The notes: generated by a model not told the origin, from the letters alone. DNA of 64,000 bases from Synechococcus sp. MU1617 (GCF_020514235.1 NZ_VTLB01000001.1:496001-560000); one strand, 5' to 3'. Positions 1 through 8,063 are shown, counted from the stretch's first letter. Made by a program: numbers and translations.

Positions 1-379
1 CTTCCAACATGCAGGTATCAACGCGGCGGGGATAAACGCTGATCCACCCTGCCAAGAGAGAAAAGGCTTGCGTTGGATTGGAGTAACTCCACCCCGCGCG
101 AATACGGCGATCGGTGCCATCAACAGCACTCACATCCCAATAGGACGCCACTCCTTTCCATTCACAGAACGAAGGCCGTCCCGTTGAGGGGTGGAGCGTT
201 CCGGGGCGAAATGCTGAAGGGTGCAGATAAATCGTGGGCGGGTGAAAGGTTTCACACACCCGCACGTAGCGCTGATCCTGGGCGATTGCCTGTCCTGCAA
301 TCCAGATCTCGACAGAACCGGACACCAGCTCAATCAGGGGAGGACGGGGATAGTTCGAAACATTTTCAACGGGTTGCAT
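1..379 (-). CDS. DUF427 domain protein (C-terminus cut by window edge)
   Basis: An open frame of 126 codons starts at an ATG at 379 and runs off the left edge without a stop. The translation has the DUF427 pattern: an N-terminal strand with VEIWIAGQAIA, a YVRVCETFHPPTIYLHP stretch, then CEWKGVASYW and a YSNPTQAF segment. DUF427 proteins are small beta-rich proteins of unknown biochemical role. The start lies 3 nt after the stop of the upstream minus-strand gene, so the two are probably co-transcribed. The missing C-terminus should be short, because the family core is nearly complete. Confidence 0.85.
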   Translation of the reverse strand, partial: MQPVENVSNYPRPPLIELVSGSVEIWIAGQAIAQDQRYVRVCETFHPPTIYLHPSAFRPGTLHPSTGRPSFCEWKGVASYWDVSAVDGTDRRIRAGWSYSNPTQAFSLLAGWISVYPRRVDTCMLE

Positions 380-382
380 GGC

Positions 383-781
383 CTAACCCATATCGAGCAG
401 ATAGTGCATGACGGCAACCCGATGGGACACAGCAATTCCCTCGGGGGAGTCGGGGCCGATCAACGCCTCAGGAACACGATGAATGCGAGTGACCGGTTTG
501 ATCTCATAGGCCGTTCCCTCGGGAGCACCGGAGCCGCGACTGCGGTCCCAGATCCCACTGGCATCTCCCTTGTAATGCCCCGCCACCTGCGACAGATGGG
601 CATAGAAATTGGGCCCCATGCGACAGACCACGATGGCCAAACAGGCATCAAAATCGTCGGACGACAACACATTGATTCCATCACGGACAGCACGTTCATC
701 GACACCGAGAACCATGTCCTCGAGTGCTGTTTCACCCGTCAATTGCCAGCAACGGATGGTGACGGCGTCGTGTTGGCTCAC
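383..781 (-). CDS. Conserved hypothetical protein, 132 aa
   Basis: A soluble 132-residue protein I cannot assign to a named family. It has no signal peptide or membrane segment. The GTG start at 781 overlaps the TGA of the upstream microprotein (GTGA), and the stop is 3 nt before the DUF427 start, so it is the middle gene of a tight three-gene operon. The overlap, which implies translational coupling, supports the GTG start. A role shared with the DUF427 protein is only an inference. Confidence 0.7.
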   Translation of the reverse strand: MSQHDAVTIRCWQLTGETALEDMVLGVDERAVRDGINVLSSDDFDACLAIVVCRMGPNFYAHLSQVAGHYKGDASGIWDRSRGSGAPEGTAYEIKPVTRIHRVPEALIGPDSPEGIAVSHRVAVMHYLLDMG

Positions 782-903
782 TTTCTACGGGTGAGGTCAC
801 CGAAATCATCGTCGTTGGGTTGCAAAAATTGCCAAACGACAGGAACTGTGAGGATGACTGTCAGACCGATGGTGACCCAGATCGCTGTTGTGTAATCGCC
901 CAT
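778..903 (-). CDS. Single-pass membrane microprotein, 41 aa
   Basis: ATG at 903, TGA at 778-780. The 41 residues contain one hydrophobic segment (about residues 7-28, TAIWVTIGLTVILTVPVVW) followed by an acidic then basic tail (QPNDDDFGDLTRRK), as expected of a one-span membrane protein. Its stop overlaps the GTG start of the next gene. I see no match to known photosystem or cytochrome b6f small subunits. Function unknown. Confidence 0.6.
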   Translation of the reverse strand: MGDYTTAIWVTIGLTVILTVPVVWQFLQPNDDDFGDLTRRK

Positions 904-1012
904 GCCTATCAACCAGTCCAGCGGACCTTACCCAGTTCGTGCTGAGCAAGCAGCCTTGCATTGACGACAGAAAGGTCACTTCTTAATTTCTCCAGACCAA
1001 CCCACGAGCCAA

Positions 1013-1300
1013 ATGCGCCGATTCCTGACGGCTGGATTGCTCTTGGGCACGCTGGTCCCAGCGGGACAAGCAGCTGTTTTCACCGTGAAGCCAGGCACGG
1101 CGTTTTATTCCAAGCCCCAAGCCAAGCCGGAGTTTCTTCTACCGCTGCCGGAGGTCCGTGTTCACGTTCCAGCAATGAAAGACGCCGCTGGCTTCTGCCA
1201 CTTCAAGCTGATCTACAAAATTGTTGATCGTGAGAACCCCGAGCTGCCAGCAGCCGGCTGGGCCCGTTGCGTCTCAATCGACCAGCTTGTTCCGAACTGA
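1013..1300 (+). CDS. Secreted hypothetical protein, 95 aa
   Basis: Begins with a classic signal peptide (MRRFLTAGLLLGTLVPAGQA, cleavage likely after residue 20). The mature part is about 75 residues with three cysteines (around residues 62, 86) and a beta-rich look (VFTVKPGTAFYSKPQ). It is probably periplasmic or exported. No family recognised. It stands alone on the plus strand, divergent from the DUF427 operon. Confidence 0.65.
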   Translation: MRRFLTAGLLLGTLVPAGQAAVFTVKPGTAFYSKPQAKPEFLLPLPEVRVHVPAMKDAAGFCHFKLIYKIVDRENPELPAAGWARCVSIDQLVPN

Positions 1301-1505
1301 CGCCAAGTTGTTCTGCCTCAGCGATTCCTTGAACACGCGAGTTACGCCTGGACATGCCCTCGCCACAACCTGGTCATGCTTCACAAGGTCGCTGCCACCA
1401 CACTTCATTTGGGGAACAAGACACCCCTCACACGCGGACCAAAGGCCCAAACGAGACCAGCAAGCCTCATGATGAGATAATTAAGCAACCATTAAGGGCT
1501 GGCGG

Positions 1506-1757
1506 ATGGGTTACTTCGCAAGGCAGCTCAACGCGCAGGAAATCAAGCAGGGCTACGCCCTGCTCAACCTGATGGAGCATCTGGATCGCGAAATGGATCT
1601 GCTCAATCAGCAGCGAATCCGCGTCGGGCCAACAACCCAGGAAGGGCAGCGGCTCACCCAGATCAAGCAGGGCCATCTGCGCAAACTGCAGAGCTGCATC
1701 AGCGAACTGAACACCAGTGGCTTCAACGACTGGTTGCTGCACCAACAGCCTGCCTGA
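1506..1757 (+). CDS. Hypothetical protein, 83 aa, helical
   Basis: A short, charged, mostly helical protein (NLMEHLDREMDLLNQQRIRV) with no signal or membrane segment. The composition suggests a two- or three-helix bundle. ATG 1506 is preceded by a weak purine-rich site (GGCTGGCGG). No family recognised. The 40-nt gap to the HDAC-like gene would allow co-transcription, but nothing proves it. Confidence 0.6.
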   Translation: MGYFARQLNAQEIKQGYALLNLMEHLDREMDLLNQQRIRVGPTTQEGQRLTQIKQGHLRKLQSCISELNTSGFNDWLLHQQPA

Positions 1758-1797
1758 CCCTTGAATGGGGCGGAGCCATCCCGGGTGAGACAGCCCC

Positions 1798-2715
1798 TTG
1801 CCGCTTCCGGTCGTTTACCACCCGCACTACTCCGCGCCGCTGCCGAGCACCCATCGCTTTCCGATGGCGAAGTTTCGGCTGCTGCATCAACTACTGCTTG
1901 AACAGGGAGTGGTGCAGGCCGACCAGGTGCATCGGCCCTTGAGCATCGCGCGCAAGGATCTGGAAAGCGTTCATCCCCGCACCTATCACGAGGCCTTCAG
2001 CCGTGATCGCCTGACCCGTCCAGAGCAACGTCGCATCGGGCTTCCGGCCACACGCCCTTTGGTGCAGCGCACCTGGCTCGCCGTGGGCGGCACCCTCTTG
2101 ACGGCACGGCTCGCTCTGGAGCGAGGCCTGGCCTGCCATCTGGCGGGTGGCACCCACCATGCCCACCCCGGCTTCGGGAGCGGCTTCTGCATCTTCAACG
2201 ACTGTGCTGTCGCCGCACGGGTGTTGCTGGGAACAGAAGAGGTGCGGCGAATTCTGATCGTGGATCTCGATGTGCACCAAGGGGATGGTTCAGCAGCTTG
2301 CTTTCAACACGACCCCAGGGTGACCACTCTTTCGGTGCATGCCGCCAGCAATTTCCCCCTGCGCAAAGTGCAAGGGGATCTCGACGTCCCTCTCGCAGAT
2401 GGCACCAGCGATGACGACTATCTCGCCGCCATTGCCGACCGGTTGCCCGATGCCCTGGACACCATCGTGCCGGATTTGGTGCTCTTCAACGCAGGCGTCG
2501 ATCCCCATCGCGATGATCGGCTCGGCCGACTCTCCCTCAGCGATGAGGGATTGAACATGCGAGATCGGCTCGTGCTCGATGCCTGTCTGCGCCGCAGGAT
2601 TCCAACTGCGACGGTGATCGGCGGCGGCTATGACGCCCTCACGCCCCTGGTGCAGCGTCACGCCATCGTGGTGCGTGCTGCTGCCGAGCAGGCTCGCTTG
2701 TTCGACCTTCCATGA
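1798..2715 (+). CDS. Histone deacetylase superfamily amidohydrolase
   Basis: A 305-residue member of the HDAC/AcuC/acetylpolyamine amidohydrolase family, zinc enzymes that remove acyl groups from amines. Visible motifs: the catalytic His pair in GGTHHAHPGFGSGFC (residues 118-131), the metal site DLDVHQGDG (156-164), NAGVDPHRDDRLGRL and a closing GGGYD. The start is TTG at 1798: an in-frame stop at 1786-1788 rules out anything further upstream, and the next ATG (1864) would remove the conserved VVYHPHY strand. The stop overlaps the next gene by 4 nt (ATGA). The substrate cannot be read from sequence. Confidence 0.92.
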   Translation: MPLPVVYHPHYSAPLPSTHRFPMAKFRLLHQLLLEQGVVQADQVHRPLSIARKDLESVHPRTYHEAFSRDRLTRPEQRRIGLPATRPLVQRTWLAVGGTLLTARLALERGLACHLAGGTHHAHPGFGSGFCIFNDCAVAARVLLGTEEVRRILIVDLDVHQGDGSAACFQHDPRVTTLSVHAASNFPLRKVQGDLDVPLADGTSDDDYLAAIADRLPDALDTIVPDLVLFNAGVDPHRDDRLGRLSLSDEGLNMRDRLVLDACLRRRIPTATVIGGGYDALTPLVQRHAIVVRAAAEQARLFDLP

Positions 2716-3302
2716 CTGAGGGAATCTCTGAGGCCATCACTGAGGCCATGCCCCCCTGGAGACCTCTGCTGCGCGCGGCCATGCAGCGGGAGGGACGCTC
2801 CATTGCCGCCCGCTGGGTGCAACTGGCCACAACAGGACGCGATGGTGCTCCCCGGGTGCGGACCCTGGTGTTCCGCGGCTGGGCGGGGGCCAAACAGCTC
2901 GAACTGTTCAGCGATCAGCGCAGCGAGAAGGTAAAGGAACTCACCAACGATGGAGCTTCTGAACTGTGCTGGTTGTTCCCCAAAGCCCGCCAGCAGTACC
3001 GGCTACGGGGGAAGGTGGAGCTGATCACCACCTCCGAGCAACCTGAGCTTTGCCAGCAGCGTTGGCAAAAGCTCTCCGATACGGGACGGGCTGTCTGGGG
3101 GTGGCCCACCCCGGCAGATCCGCTGGACCCCACGGGGGAGTTCCCCGAACAACTCGCTGAGACTGCGCCGCTGCCGAAGCATTTCGTGGTGCTGAGGCTC
3201 CACGTGGACACTGTCGAGCGGCTTAACCTCGGCCCACATCCCCATCAACGCACGCTTTGGCGCGCGGACACGCTCTGGCGGGAGCAGCCGCTGAACCCCT
3301 GA
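2712..3302 (+). CDS. Pyridoxamine-phosphate-oxidase-like flavoprotein (Alr4036 type)
   Basis: A 196-residue protein of the PNPOx-like split-barrel FMN family, Alr4036 subgroup. It has an N-terminal barrel (WVQLATTGRDGAPRVRTLVF), a central FSDQRSEKVKEL segment typical of the FMN phosphate site, and a C-terminal part ending in the family-typical HQRTLWRAD. Alr4036-type proteins are of unsettled function and are distinct from true PdxH. It is translationally coupled (ATGA) to the HDAC-like gene. Confidence 0.85.
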   Translation: MTEGISEAITEAMPPWRPLLRAAMQREGRSIAARWVQLATTGRDGAPRVRTLVFRGWAGAKQLELFSDQRSEKVKELTNDGASELCWLFPKARQQYRLRGKVELITTSEQPELCQQRWQKLSDTGRAVWGWPTPADPLDPTGEFPEQLAETAPLPKHFVVLRLHVDTVERLNLGPHPHQRTLWRADTLWREQPLNP

Positions 3303-3650
3303 TCACCACCAGCGCTCCACACGACCAACGGAGGGCCGACCCGGTTCGCTGGGCACCGTCACCACCGACAGCCGCTGAAGATCTCGACGGTAATCAAAGC
3401 GGCAGAAGCCAACGCCTGTACCAGAGCAAGCCGAGAGGCTTTCGAGCGCAACAGATGCCCAGTGCCGCTCTTCGGGCGTAGGCGTTTTTTCCGGGGCGGG
3501 ACGCCAGCCATCGGCAATCAGATGGCTGTTCGCCTCGAGGATGGTCTGCCTGGCACTGAGCTGTGGATCAGGTCTGGCGAAGGCAGACCCGCCCATCAAC
3601 CAGGGCAGTAACAGCGACAAGACAACACAACGTGCCATGGAGGGGCTCAT
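3303..3650 (-). CDS. Secreted hypothetical protein, 115 aa
   Basis: An N-terminal signal peptide (MSPSMARCVVLSLLLPWLMG, cleavage near SAFA) is followed by about 90 mature residues with two cysteines in CSGTGVGFC (about residues 75-83), which could form a disulfide in the periplasm. An alternative start is the internal Met at residue 5. The stop abuts that of the PNPOx-like gene on the other strand. Family unknown. Confidence 0.65.
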   Translation of the reverse strand: MSPSMARCVVLSLLLPWLMGGSAFARPDPQLSARQTILEANSHLIADGWRPAPEKTPTPEERHWASVALESLSACSGTGVGFCRFDYRRDLQRLSVVTVPSEPGRPSVGRVERWW

Positions 3651-3693
3651 CCCTCTCTGCCCTAGCTATGGATCACGGCGCTGACCACAGGGG

Positions 3694-4707
3694 TCAGCCT
3701 GCGGTGAGCTGAGCGAGGGGCTGAATGCCGAGGGCGATCACCACACTGACCACAACGCCAACGGCGGCTTTCCAGAGATCCGAACCGATGACCTTGGTAA
3801 GACTGCCCGCCTCCCGGTTGATGAACACGACGTCTGATGCTTGTTGCTTGATCCGCAAGGCCAACTCACGACCGCCGATCAGGCCCAAAAACACCCAAGT
3901 GGTGCTGAGGGGGAAGCTGGAGAGGAATGCCTTGTAGAGAAGGCAAAGACCGAACAAAAAGTCGATAAGCGTGGCCGAGCGCAGATCGGAACTGTTGGTC
4001 TTGGTGCGAAGCACGGCCTGGATCGGCCCACCCCCGGTGGCCACCAGAACACAAAGGCCCACGCAAAGCACCAGGGTGCAGATGAGCATCGGGATGAGGT
4101 GCAAGTGGCGCGGCAAGAACACAAAAATGTTGGCCAGGTCCTGCACCAACCACATGCACCAGAGAAACCCGGTGGAGAACCACTGCAGGCCATACCAAAG
4201 CTTGTTGGGGTCTTTGCCGTCCTGGGAACGGCAGAACACCCATCGCTCCAGCGACCACAACCCCAGGCCATAGGCCGCAAGGCCGACGCCGAAGGCGAGG
4301 CCGTACCCCGTCAGAGAGCTGCTGAGCAGCATGCCGATGTTGGCGGGCATGAACGATGACAACACCAGAAACGAGGTGCTCACCGGTGCTCCCCACTGGG
4401 TCAAGGCCACAACCGCGAGGGGTGGAATCACATAAACCCAGGTGAAGGGCTCGGGCCATGGAAACTCCCTGCCAGGCACACTGAGCCGGCCCCAGGTGGG
4501 ATCACCGTTGTTGAGGAACCAACCCAACAGCAGAACTCCAAAGGTCACCGTGCAGATGAACAGCATCTGCACCGGCTTCGGCGTGCGTTTCCGGTTGGAG
4601 GAGAGATAGGTGCCGAGGGTCTGGAGCGAGTCGTTCGCCACCACGGAATAGGCCGCCAGCAGGAAGCCGACGATCATCCAGATGCTGACGTCCATGAATC
4701 CGATCAA
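3694..4707 (-). CDS. PiT-like polytopic membrane protein (possible phosphate/anion transporter)
   Basis: A 337-residue integral membrane protein with about 8-10 hydrophobic spans. Two elements recall the duplicated signatures of PiT phosphate permeases: AYSVVANDSLQTLGTYLSS near residue 20 (compare G-A-N-D-x-x-N-x-x-G-T) and QWGAPVSTSFLVLSSF near residue 105 (compare P-V-S-T-T-H). Only one clear copy of each is visible, and a further NREAGSLTKVIGSDLWKA element lies near the C-terminus. It is therefore a diverged relative, and phosphate as substrate is an inference. A 390-nt gene-free region lies upstream. Confidence 0.7.
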   Translation of the reverse strand: MIGFMDVSIWMIVGFLLAAYSVVANDSLQTLGTYLSSNRKRTPKPVQMLFICTVTFGVLLLGWFLNNGDPTWGRLSVPGREFPWPEPFTWVYVIPPLAVVALTQWGAPVSTSFLVLSSFMPANIGMLLSSSLTGYGLAFGVGLAAYGLGLWSLERWVFCRSQDGKDPNKLWYGLQWFSTGFLWCMWLVQDLANIFVFLPRHLHLIPMLICTLVLCVGLCVLVATGGGPIQAVLRTKTNSSDLRSATLIDFLFGLCLLYKAFLSSFPLSTTWVFLGLIGGRELALRIKQQASDVVFINREAGSLTKVIGSDLWKAAVGVVVSVVIALGIQPLAQLTAG

Positions 4708-5100
4708 GCCGATCGATTGCTCCTGTTGTAATGAGCTCTAGGAGGAACGTCGGTGCTCCAGGCCACCCAGACGTGTCGTGATCAAGGAATGTTGTGTGGT
4801 CGACGGTGATGCACCACCGGAGCGATTCGACCACGAAAGTACATTGACGGACGAATAGGTATTCAGCGATACACAACTAATTTTCTTAAGAACGAACGGA
4901 TTTGACCCCAGCCAAAGCCGAAGCCAAATCGCAGGTCCCGTCGGGCATCGCTCGGCCCGGCTTTCAAGTCACTTAGCGGCTTGACCCAAGGATCATGAGC
5001 CGAAAAGAACGTGATTGCAGGGAAGACGGCGACGATTTTTCGACATTCACAAATTCCGTTTGAGACCGAACCTGGGACTGCTGCACGTCAAGGCTTCCCC
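4708..5100. other. Intergenic region, 393 nt, no gene recognised
   Basis: No convincing ORF, tRNA or riboswitch is visible. The AT-richer stretch around 4850-4910 (ACTAATTTTCTTAAG) is a likely place for the promoter of the minus-strand PiT-like gene. A short GC stem (CGGGC/GCCCG, near 4941-4960) has no U-tract. I checked for a glutamine-riboswitch core and did not find one. Confidence 0.4.
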
Positions 5101-5613
5101 TCAGTTCAACACCTTCAGAGTCCGAATTTCGGAGGCCCTGACCCAACTAGCGAGGGCGTCGATGTCAGCCCGCTTGGGAATGCAGATGCAGCCCGTGCCG
5201 GGATAACAGCGGTGGATTCCAAGGGCACTGCGGGTGGTCTCGAAGCGAGGGGTCAGGTCGAACCAGAGGTCATTCCCCCACGGCTCAGGAGGCCCCAGGC
5301 TGTATCTGCCGGCGGGCAAAGGGGCTGCGTTGCCGGGGCTCCAGCGGCGATCAGCGCTCTGGCGCTCGGCCACACCACTCGCTGCTGGCCAGCTGGCCAG
5401 CAAGCGCGCACCGCGATGCAATTCAACCTTCCAAATGCGGTTGCCGTCTGGGAACAGTTCGGCCGTTCGGCGGGTGCTGAGCTGCAGCTCCCCGCCCTGA
5501 AGCAGCGCTGTCGTTGGCCCCCGTTGCCCAGGAAGATCAGAGGCCGCCGCTGCAACGCAGCCTCCAAGCAGCGCAGGCAGCAGGAGGGCGTGGCGCAGCA
5601 TCACGATCAGCAT
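5101..5613 (-). CDS. Secreted YkuD-superfamily (L,D-transpeptidase-like) protein
   Basis: 170 residues from ATG 5613, which has a GGGAG site about 10 nt upstream. The N-terminus is an export signal (MLRHALLLPALLGGC) with a possible lipobox LGGC or cleavage in the following Ala run. The C-terminal third has the layout of a YkuD active site: GIHRCYPGTGCICIPKRADIDAL, with a His followed by a Cys in a G-x-G-C-I context and a downstream Asp-Leu. L,D-transpeptidases cross-link or anchor peptidoglycan. The usual SHGC is replaced by GTGC, so activity is uncertain. Confidence 0.55.
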   Translation of the reverse strand: MLIVMLRHALLLPALLGGCVAAAASDLPGQRGPTTALLQGGELQLSTRRTAELFPDGNRIWKVELHRGARLLASWPAASGVAERQSADRRWSPGNAAPLPAGRYSLGPPEPWGNDLWFDLTPRFETTRSALGIHRCYPGTGCICIPKRADIDALASWVRASEIRTLKVLN

Positions 5614-6382
5614 GAACGGTGCTCCCACTTTGGGGCTGCCACGATGGCCTGCAGCAGACCAATCAGTGGTGGACGTTCTCGATCTGTTTCCCCGTTCCAT
5701 CCTTCGGGGCACCCTGCCGGATCCCCTACTCCAGCAGCTGACTGCGCTGAGCGAAAGCGTTCTCGCCCACCCTGATTCCAGCCCCGATGCATCGTCGAAG
5801 CTGGCGGGTCAGCTGCGTCAGCAGCGCGAACTAAGGCCTGATCAACCCGGCGTGCAGGAGCTCAGCAACGACCACCTGCTGCCGGCCTGTGATCGCTGGA
5901 TCCGCCATGTGATGGACCGTCAACCTCCCCAGGGTCGCGGCCCCTGGGTTCCAGGTCGCTACCGCTTGCAGATGATTGATCTCTGGCTCAATTGCCAGAC
6001 CGCAGGTGACTACAACCCCACCCACACCCATGGCGGCAGCTTTTCAGGAGTGATCTTTCTGAAGGTGCCACCGCAGATCAACGCCAACAGTTTTGATGGC
6101 CAACTCTGCTTCCACGGTCCGGAAGACTGGCACATTCAGTCGTTCCGCACCGGCATGGCGCACTATGTGCTGCCAGTCCCCGGTGAGTTCTACGTGTTCC
6201 CGGCCTGGCAACCCCATTCCGTGATGCCCTTCCGCGGCGATGGGGAACGCTGGTCGCTGGCCTTCAATGTTGTTGCAGCGCCGGGTGTTGCACCAACAGC
6301 AATGCAGCAGCCCGCCCCCCAACAGCAACCTCTGGGCAACGTCTCCCTCTCCAGTCAGCGGCCCACGGCCAAAGGCTTTTGA
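5612..6382 (+). CDS. 2OG-Fe(II) oxygenase family protein (TIGR02466-like)
   Basis: 256 residues with the double-stranded beta-helix pattern of 2-oxoglutarate/Fe(II) dioxygenases of the 2OG-FeII_Oxy_5/TIGR02466 type. THTHGGSFSGVIFLKVP gives the first metal His (about residue 142), and FPAWQPHSVMPF plus GERWSLAFN give the distal His and the 2OG-binding Arg. The ATG at 5612 overlaps the divergent ATG at 5613 (shared CATG); a GTG at 5666 is a possible alternative start. The Gln/Pro-rich tail after about residue 225 is low complexity. The substrate is unknown. Confidence 0.8.
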   Translation: MNGAPTLGLPRWPAADQSVVDVLDLFPRSILRGTLPDPLLQQLTALSESVLAHPDSSPDASSKLAGQLRQQRELRPDQPGVQELSNDHLLPACDRWIRHVMDRQPPQGRGPWVPGRYRLQMIDLWLNCQTAGDYNPTHTHGGSFSGVIFLKVPPQINANSFDGQLCFHGPEDWHIQSFRTGMAHYVLPVPGEFYVFPAWQPHSVMPFRGDGERWSLAFNVVAAPGVAPTAMQQPAPQQQPLGNVSLSSQRPTAKGF

Positions 6383-6424
6383 AGAGAACTGTCAGAGTCT
6401 TCCGATTGCATCTGTTCAGGATTC

Positions 6425-6676
6425 ATGGGTGACTCCGAGCCGCTCCAGCAGGCCAAAGCGATCGCATCAGCACTGGAGCAGTTGGCCGACCAACTGCTCC
6501 CTGAGGTGATTCGTGCAGCACGGCTGAATGACGACGGACGCCGTGATCTCGACCGGATCGAGTACGCCCTGGGGACCATCGGCAAGGCCTTGATCCTGAC
6601 GGACTATTCCATCGACGAAGAGAAGGACATCGACAAACTCAAGGCCTTCCGAGAGGCGCAGAAGGGAATGGGCTGA
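6425..6676 (+). CDS. Hypothetical protein, 83 aa, helical
   Basis: A short acidic helical protein (PLQQAKAIASALEQLADQLL at the start, DEEKDIDKLKAFREAQKGMG at the end) with no signal peptide. It lies 42 nt downstream of the oxygenase on the same strand and may be co-transcribed with it. No family recognised. Confidence 0.65.
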   Translation: MGDSEPLQQAKAIASALEQLADQLLPEVIRAARLNDDGRRDLDRIEYALGTIGKALILTDYSIDEEKDIDKLKAFREAQKGMG

Positions 6677-6678
6677 GC

Positions 6679-7440
6679 TCAGACGCTGCTCCAGCGCAGC
6701 ACCTGGTGTTGAACGTTTCCCTCAGGCGTCACCTCGAGCAGCCTTCCCCCAGGATCATCGGCACGACCCAGGGGGCAGGGCTGCACCGCTTTGAAACTGC
6801 TGAGCGTGGAGGGGCATCCAAGCAGCAATACGTCAGGCCGCGTTGCCCAGGAGCCCTGCCAATGCTGATGGATGTGTCCAAAGAGCACCGCCTGCAGGGC
6901 CCGATGGGGACGCAACAGCTCCTCAAGACAAGCCTGATCGAGGAGCCGGATCGCATCCATGCCGGCATCACCGATGGCGATCGGTGGATGATGAAGAGCG
7001 ACCACCAGGGGCAGATCACGGCGCTCAGAACACTGCAGGCGCTGCGCCAGCCAACGAAGCTGAAGCGGGCCGAGCTCGCCGGCAGCTGAACCCACCCGAT
7101 GGCTGCTCAGCAGCAGCACTCTCACGCCCTGCACCAGCAAATCAGCGGGAGCTGTTGCCCACGTCCTGCCCAGCACAGCATCCAGAAGCAGCGGGTGATC
7201 GTGGTTGCCGGGCAGCAGAGCAACCGGGCAGCGCACGTGTTGGCTCAAAGCCCGCCGCAGCCGGACATAACCACCCCAGCTTTCGTCCTGGCAAAGGTCC
7301 CCCGTCACCAGCACCAAATCGGGGTTCATGGCGCCACCAACCTGAAGAGCTCGCTCAAAGTGAGCAAGGGCCGGCCGTCTCCGCACCAGCCCCTGATCAG
7401 CGGCTACCAGGTGTGGGTCACTGAGTTGAAGAATCCTCAT
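6679..7440 (-). CDS. CpdA-type calcineurin-like metallophosphoesterase
   Basis: 253 residues from ATG 7440 ([11 protein letters not shown]), preceded by GAGAG. All five metallophosphoesterase motifs are present in order: [29 protein letters not shown] and FGHIHQHW. This arrangement fits the class III (CpdA-like) cyclic-nucleotide phosphodiesterases; cAMP as substrate is inferred from family only. The start overlaps the 3' end of the upstream Trp-rich gene by 23 nt, so three minus-strand genes form one unit. Confidence 0.88.
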   Translation of the reverse strand: MRILQLSDPHLVAADQGLVRRRPALAHFERALQVGGAMNPDLVLVTGDLCQDESWGGYVRLRRALSQHVRCPVALLPGNHDHPLLLDAVLGRTWATAPADLLVQGVRVLLLSSHRVGSAAGELGPLQLRWLAQRLQCSERRDLPLVVALHHPPIAIGDAGMDAIRLLDQACLEELLRPHRALQAVLFGHIHQHWQGSWATRPDVLLLGCPSTLSSFKAVQPCPLGRADDPGGRLLEVTPEGNVQHQVLRWSSV

Positions 7441-7651
7441 CGCTCTCAGGGATGGACTGCCAGCCGCTGCTCCAGCGGGTTGGATCCTTGAGCTCACTCC
7501 AGAGAACCCGTTCGCGATGCGACGGAGCCAGCACAGCCGCCAACTCGACCCATCGCTGCGGACCACTTCCCCCTTGCGTGATCAGCTCGAAATGGCGGTA
7601 ACCGGAAACCGGGCTTTGGCTGGTCCAGGCCCGAGCAGGACGCCAGGCCAT
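7418..7651 (-). CDS. Tryptophan-rich small protein, TIGR02450 family
   Basis: A 77-residue protein with the TIGR02450/DUF2389 pattern: a start rich in W and [31 protein letters not shown], then [13 protein letters not shown]. Function unknown; the family is widespread in cyanobacteria and some marine proteobacteria. The ATG at 7651 overlaps the stop of the upstream DUF3764 gene by 1 nt (TGATG), and the 3' end overlaps the phosphoesterase start. Confidence 0.85.
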   Translation of the reverse strand: MAWRPARAWTSQSPVSGYRHFELITQGGSGPQRWVELAAVLAPSHRERVLWSELKDPTRWSSGWQSIPESDEDSSTQ

Positions 7652-7917
7652 CAGCTGGCGACGAAAACCTGACTCACGGTGCTTTCAATCACATGTCCTG
7701 AAGCGGCGATCGTGTCAGTGTTATCGGCGATGAATTGCTCCATCACCCCGGGAGCGGCTTGCATCACCGCGCAGACCTTGGTGGGGTCGTCCTTGCTGAC
7801 TCCCCGGTAGAGGGAGGTGATGCCAGCGATTTTCTGAAGCGGCAGGGATGCGTCATAGGTGGCGACCCATTCAGCAAATGACTTGGTAATGGTGAAGGTG
7901 AGGACGTGGGTTTCCAT
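7651..7917 (-). CDS. DUF3764 family protein
   Basis: An 88-residue soluble protein matching DUF3764: METHVLTFTITKSFAEWV at the start, a YRGVSKDDPTKVCAVMQA centre and an SGHVIESTVSQVF end. The fold is probably a small ferredoxin-like alpha/beta domain. It is the first gene of the minus operon with TIGR02450 and the phosphoesterase. Its start faces the Fur-family gene across 146 nt that contain an inverted repeat, so it may be under Fur-type control. Confidence 0.8.
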   Translation of the reverse strand: METHVLTFTITKSFAEWVATYDASLPLQKIAGITSLYRGVSKDDPTKVCAVMQAAPGVMEQFIADNTDTIAASGHVIESTVSQVFVAS

Positions 7918-8023
7918 CGACCAGAACGACAGCGCCGGCGGACGCTATCACCAACATTCATCTCTCTCATCGGCAACCGATGGGATCCGACCAGGGTCCT
8001 GATCCTGAGGGCGAGACAGGACT

Positions 8024-8051
8024 CTCATTAAGGCCTACTCTTGAGAATGAG
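8024..8051. promoter_or_regulatory. Inverted repeat upstream of Fur-family gene (putative operator)
   Basis: CTCATT at 8024-8029 and AATGAG at 8046-8051 form a perfect inverted hexamer separated by 16 nt, ending 12 nt before the GTG start of the Fur-family gene. It lies in the divergent region shared with the DUF3764 operon. It resembles AT-rich Fur/PerR operator halves, but the spacing is longer than in a standard Fur box, so autoregulation is only a possibility. Confidence 0.3.
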
Positions 8052-8063
8052 CGAGGAGAAGCT

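Noticed and set aside
1420-1450. ACCCCTCACAC, resembling the conserved ACTCCTCACAC of the Yfr1 small RNA
   Set aside because: One mismatch, and no flanking hairpins or T-run terminator as in Yfr1.
4708-5100. Possible riboswitch or small RNA in the long intergenic region
   Set aside because: No conserved aptamer core (glutamine, cobalamin, SAM) and no terminator hairpin found by eye.
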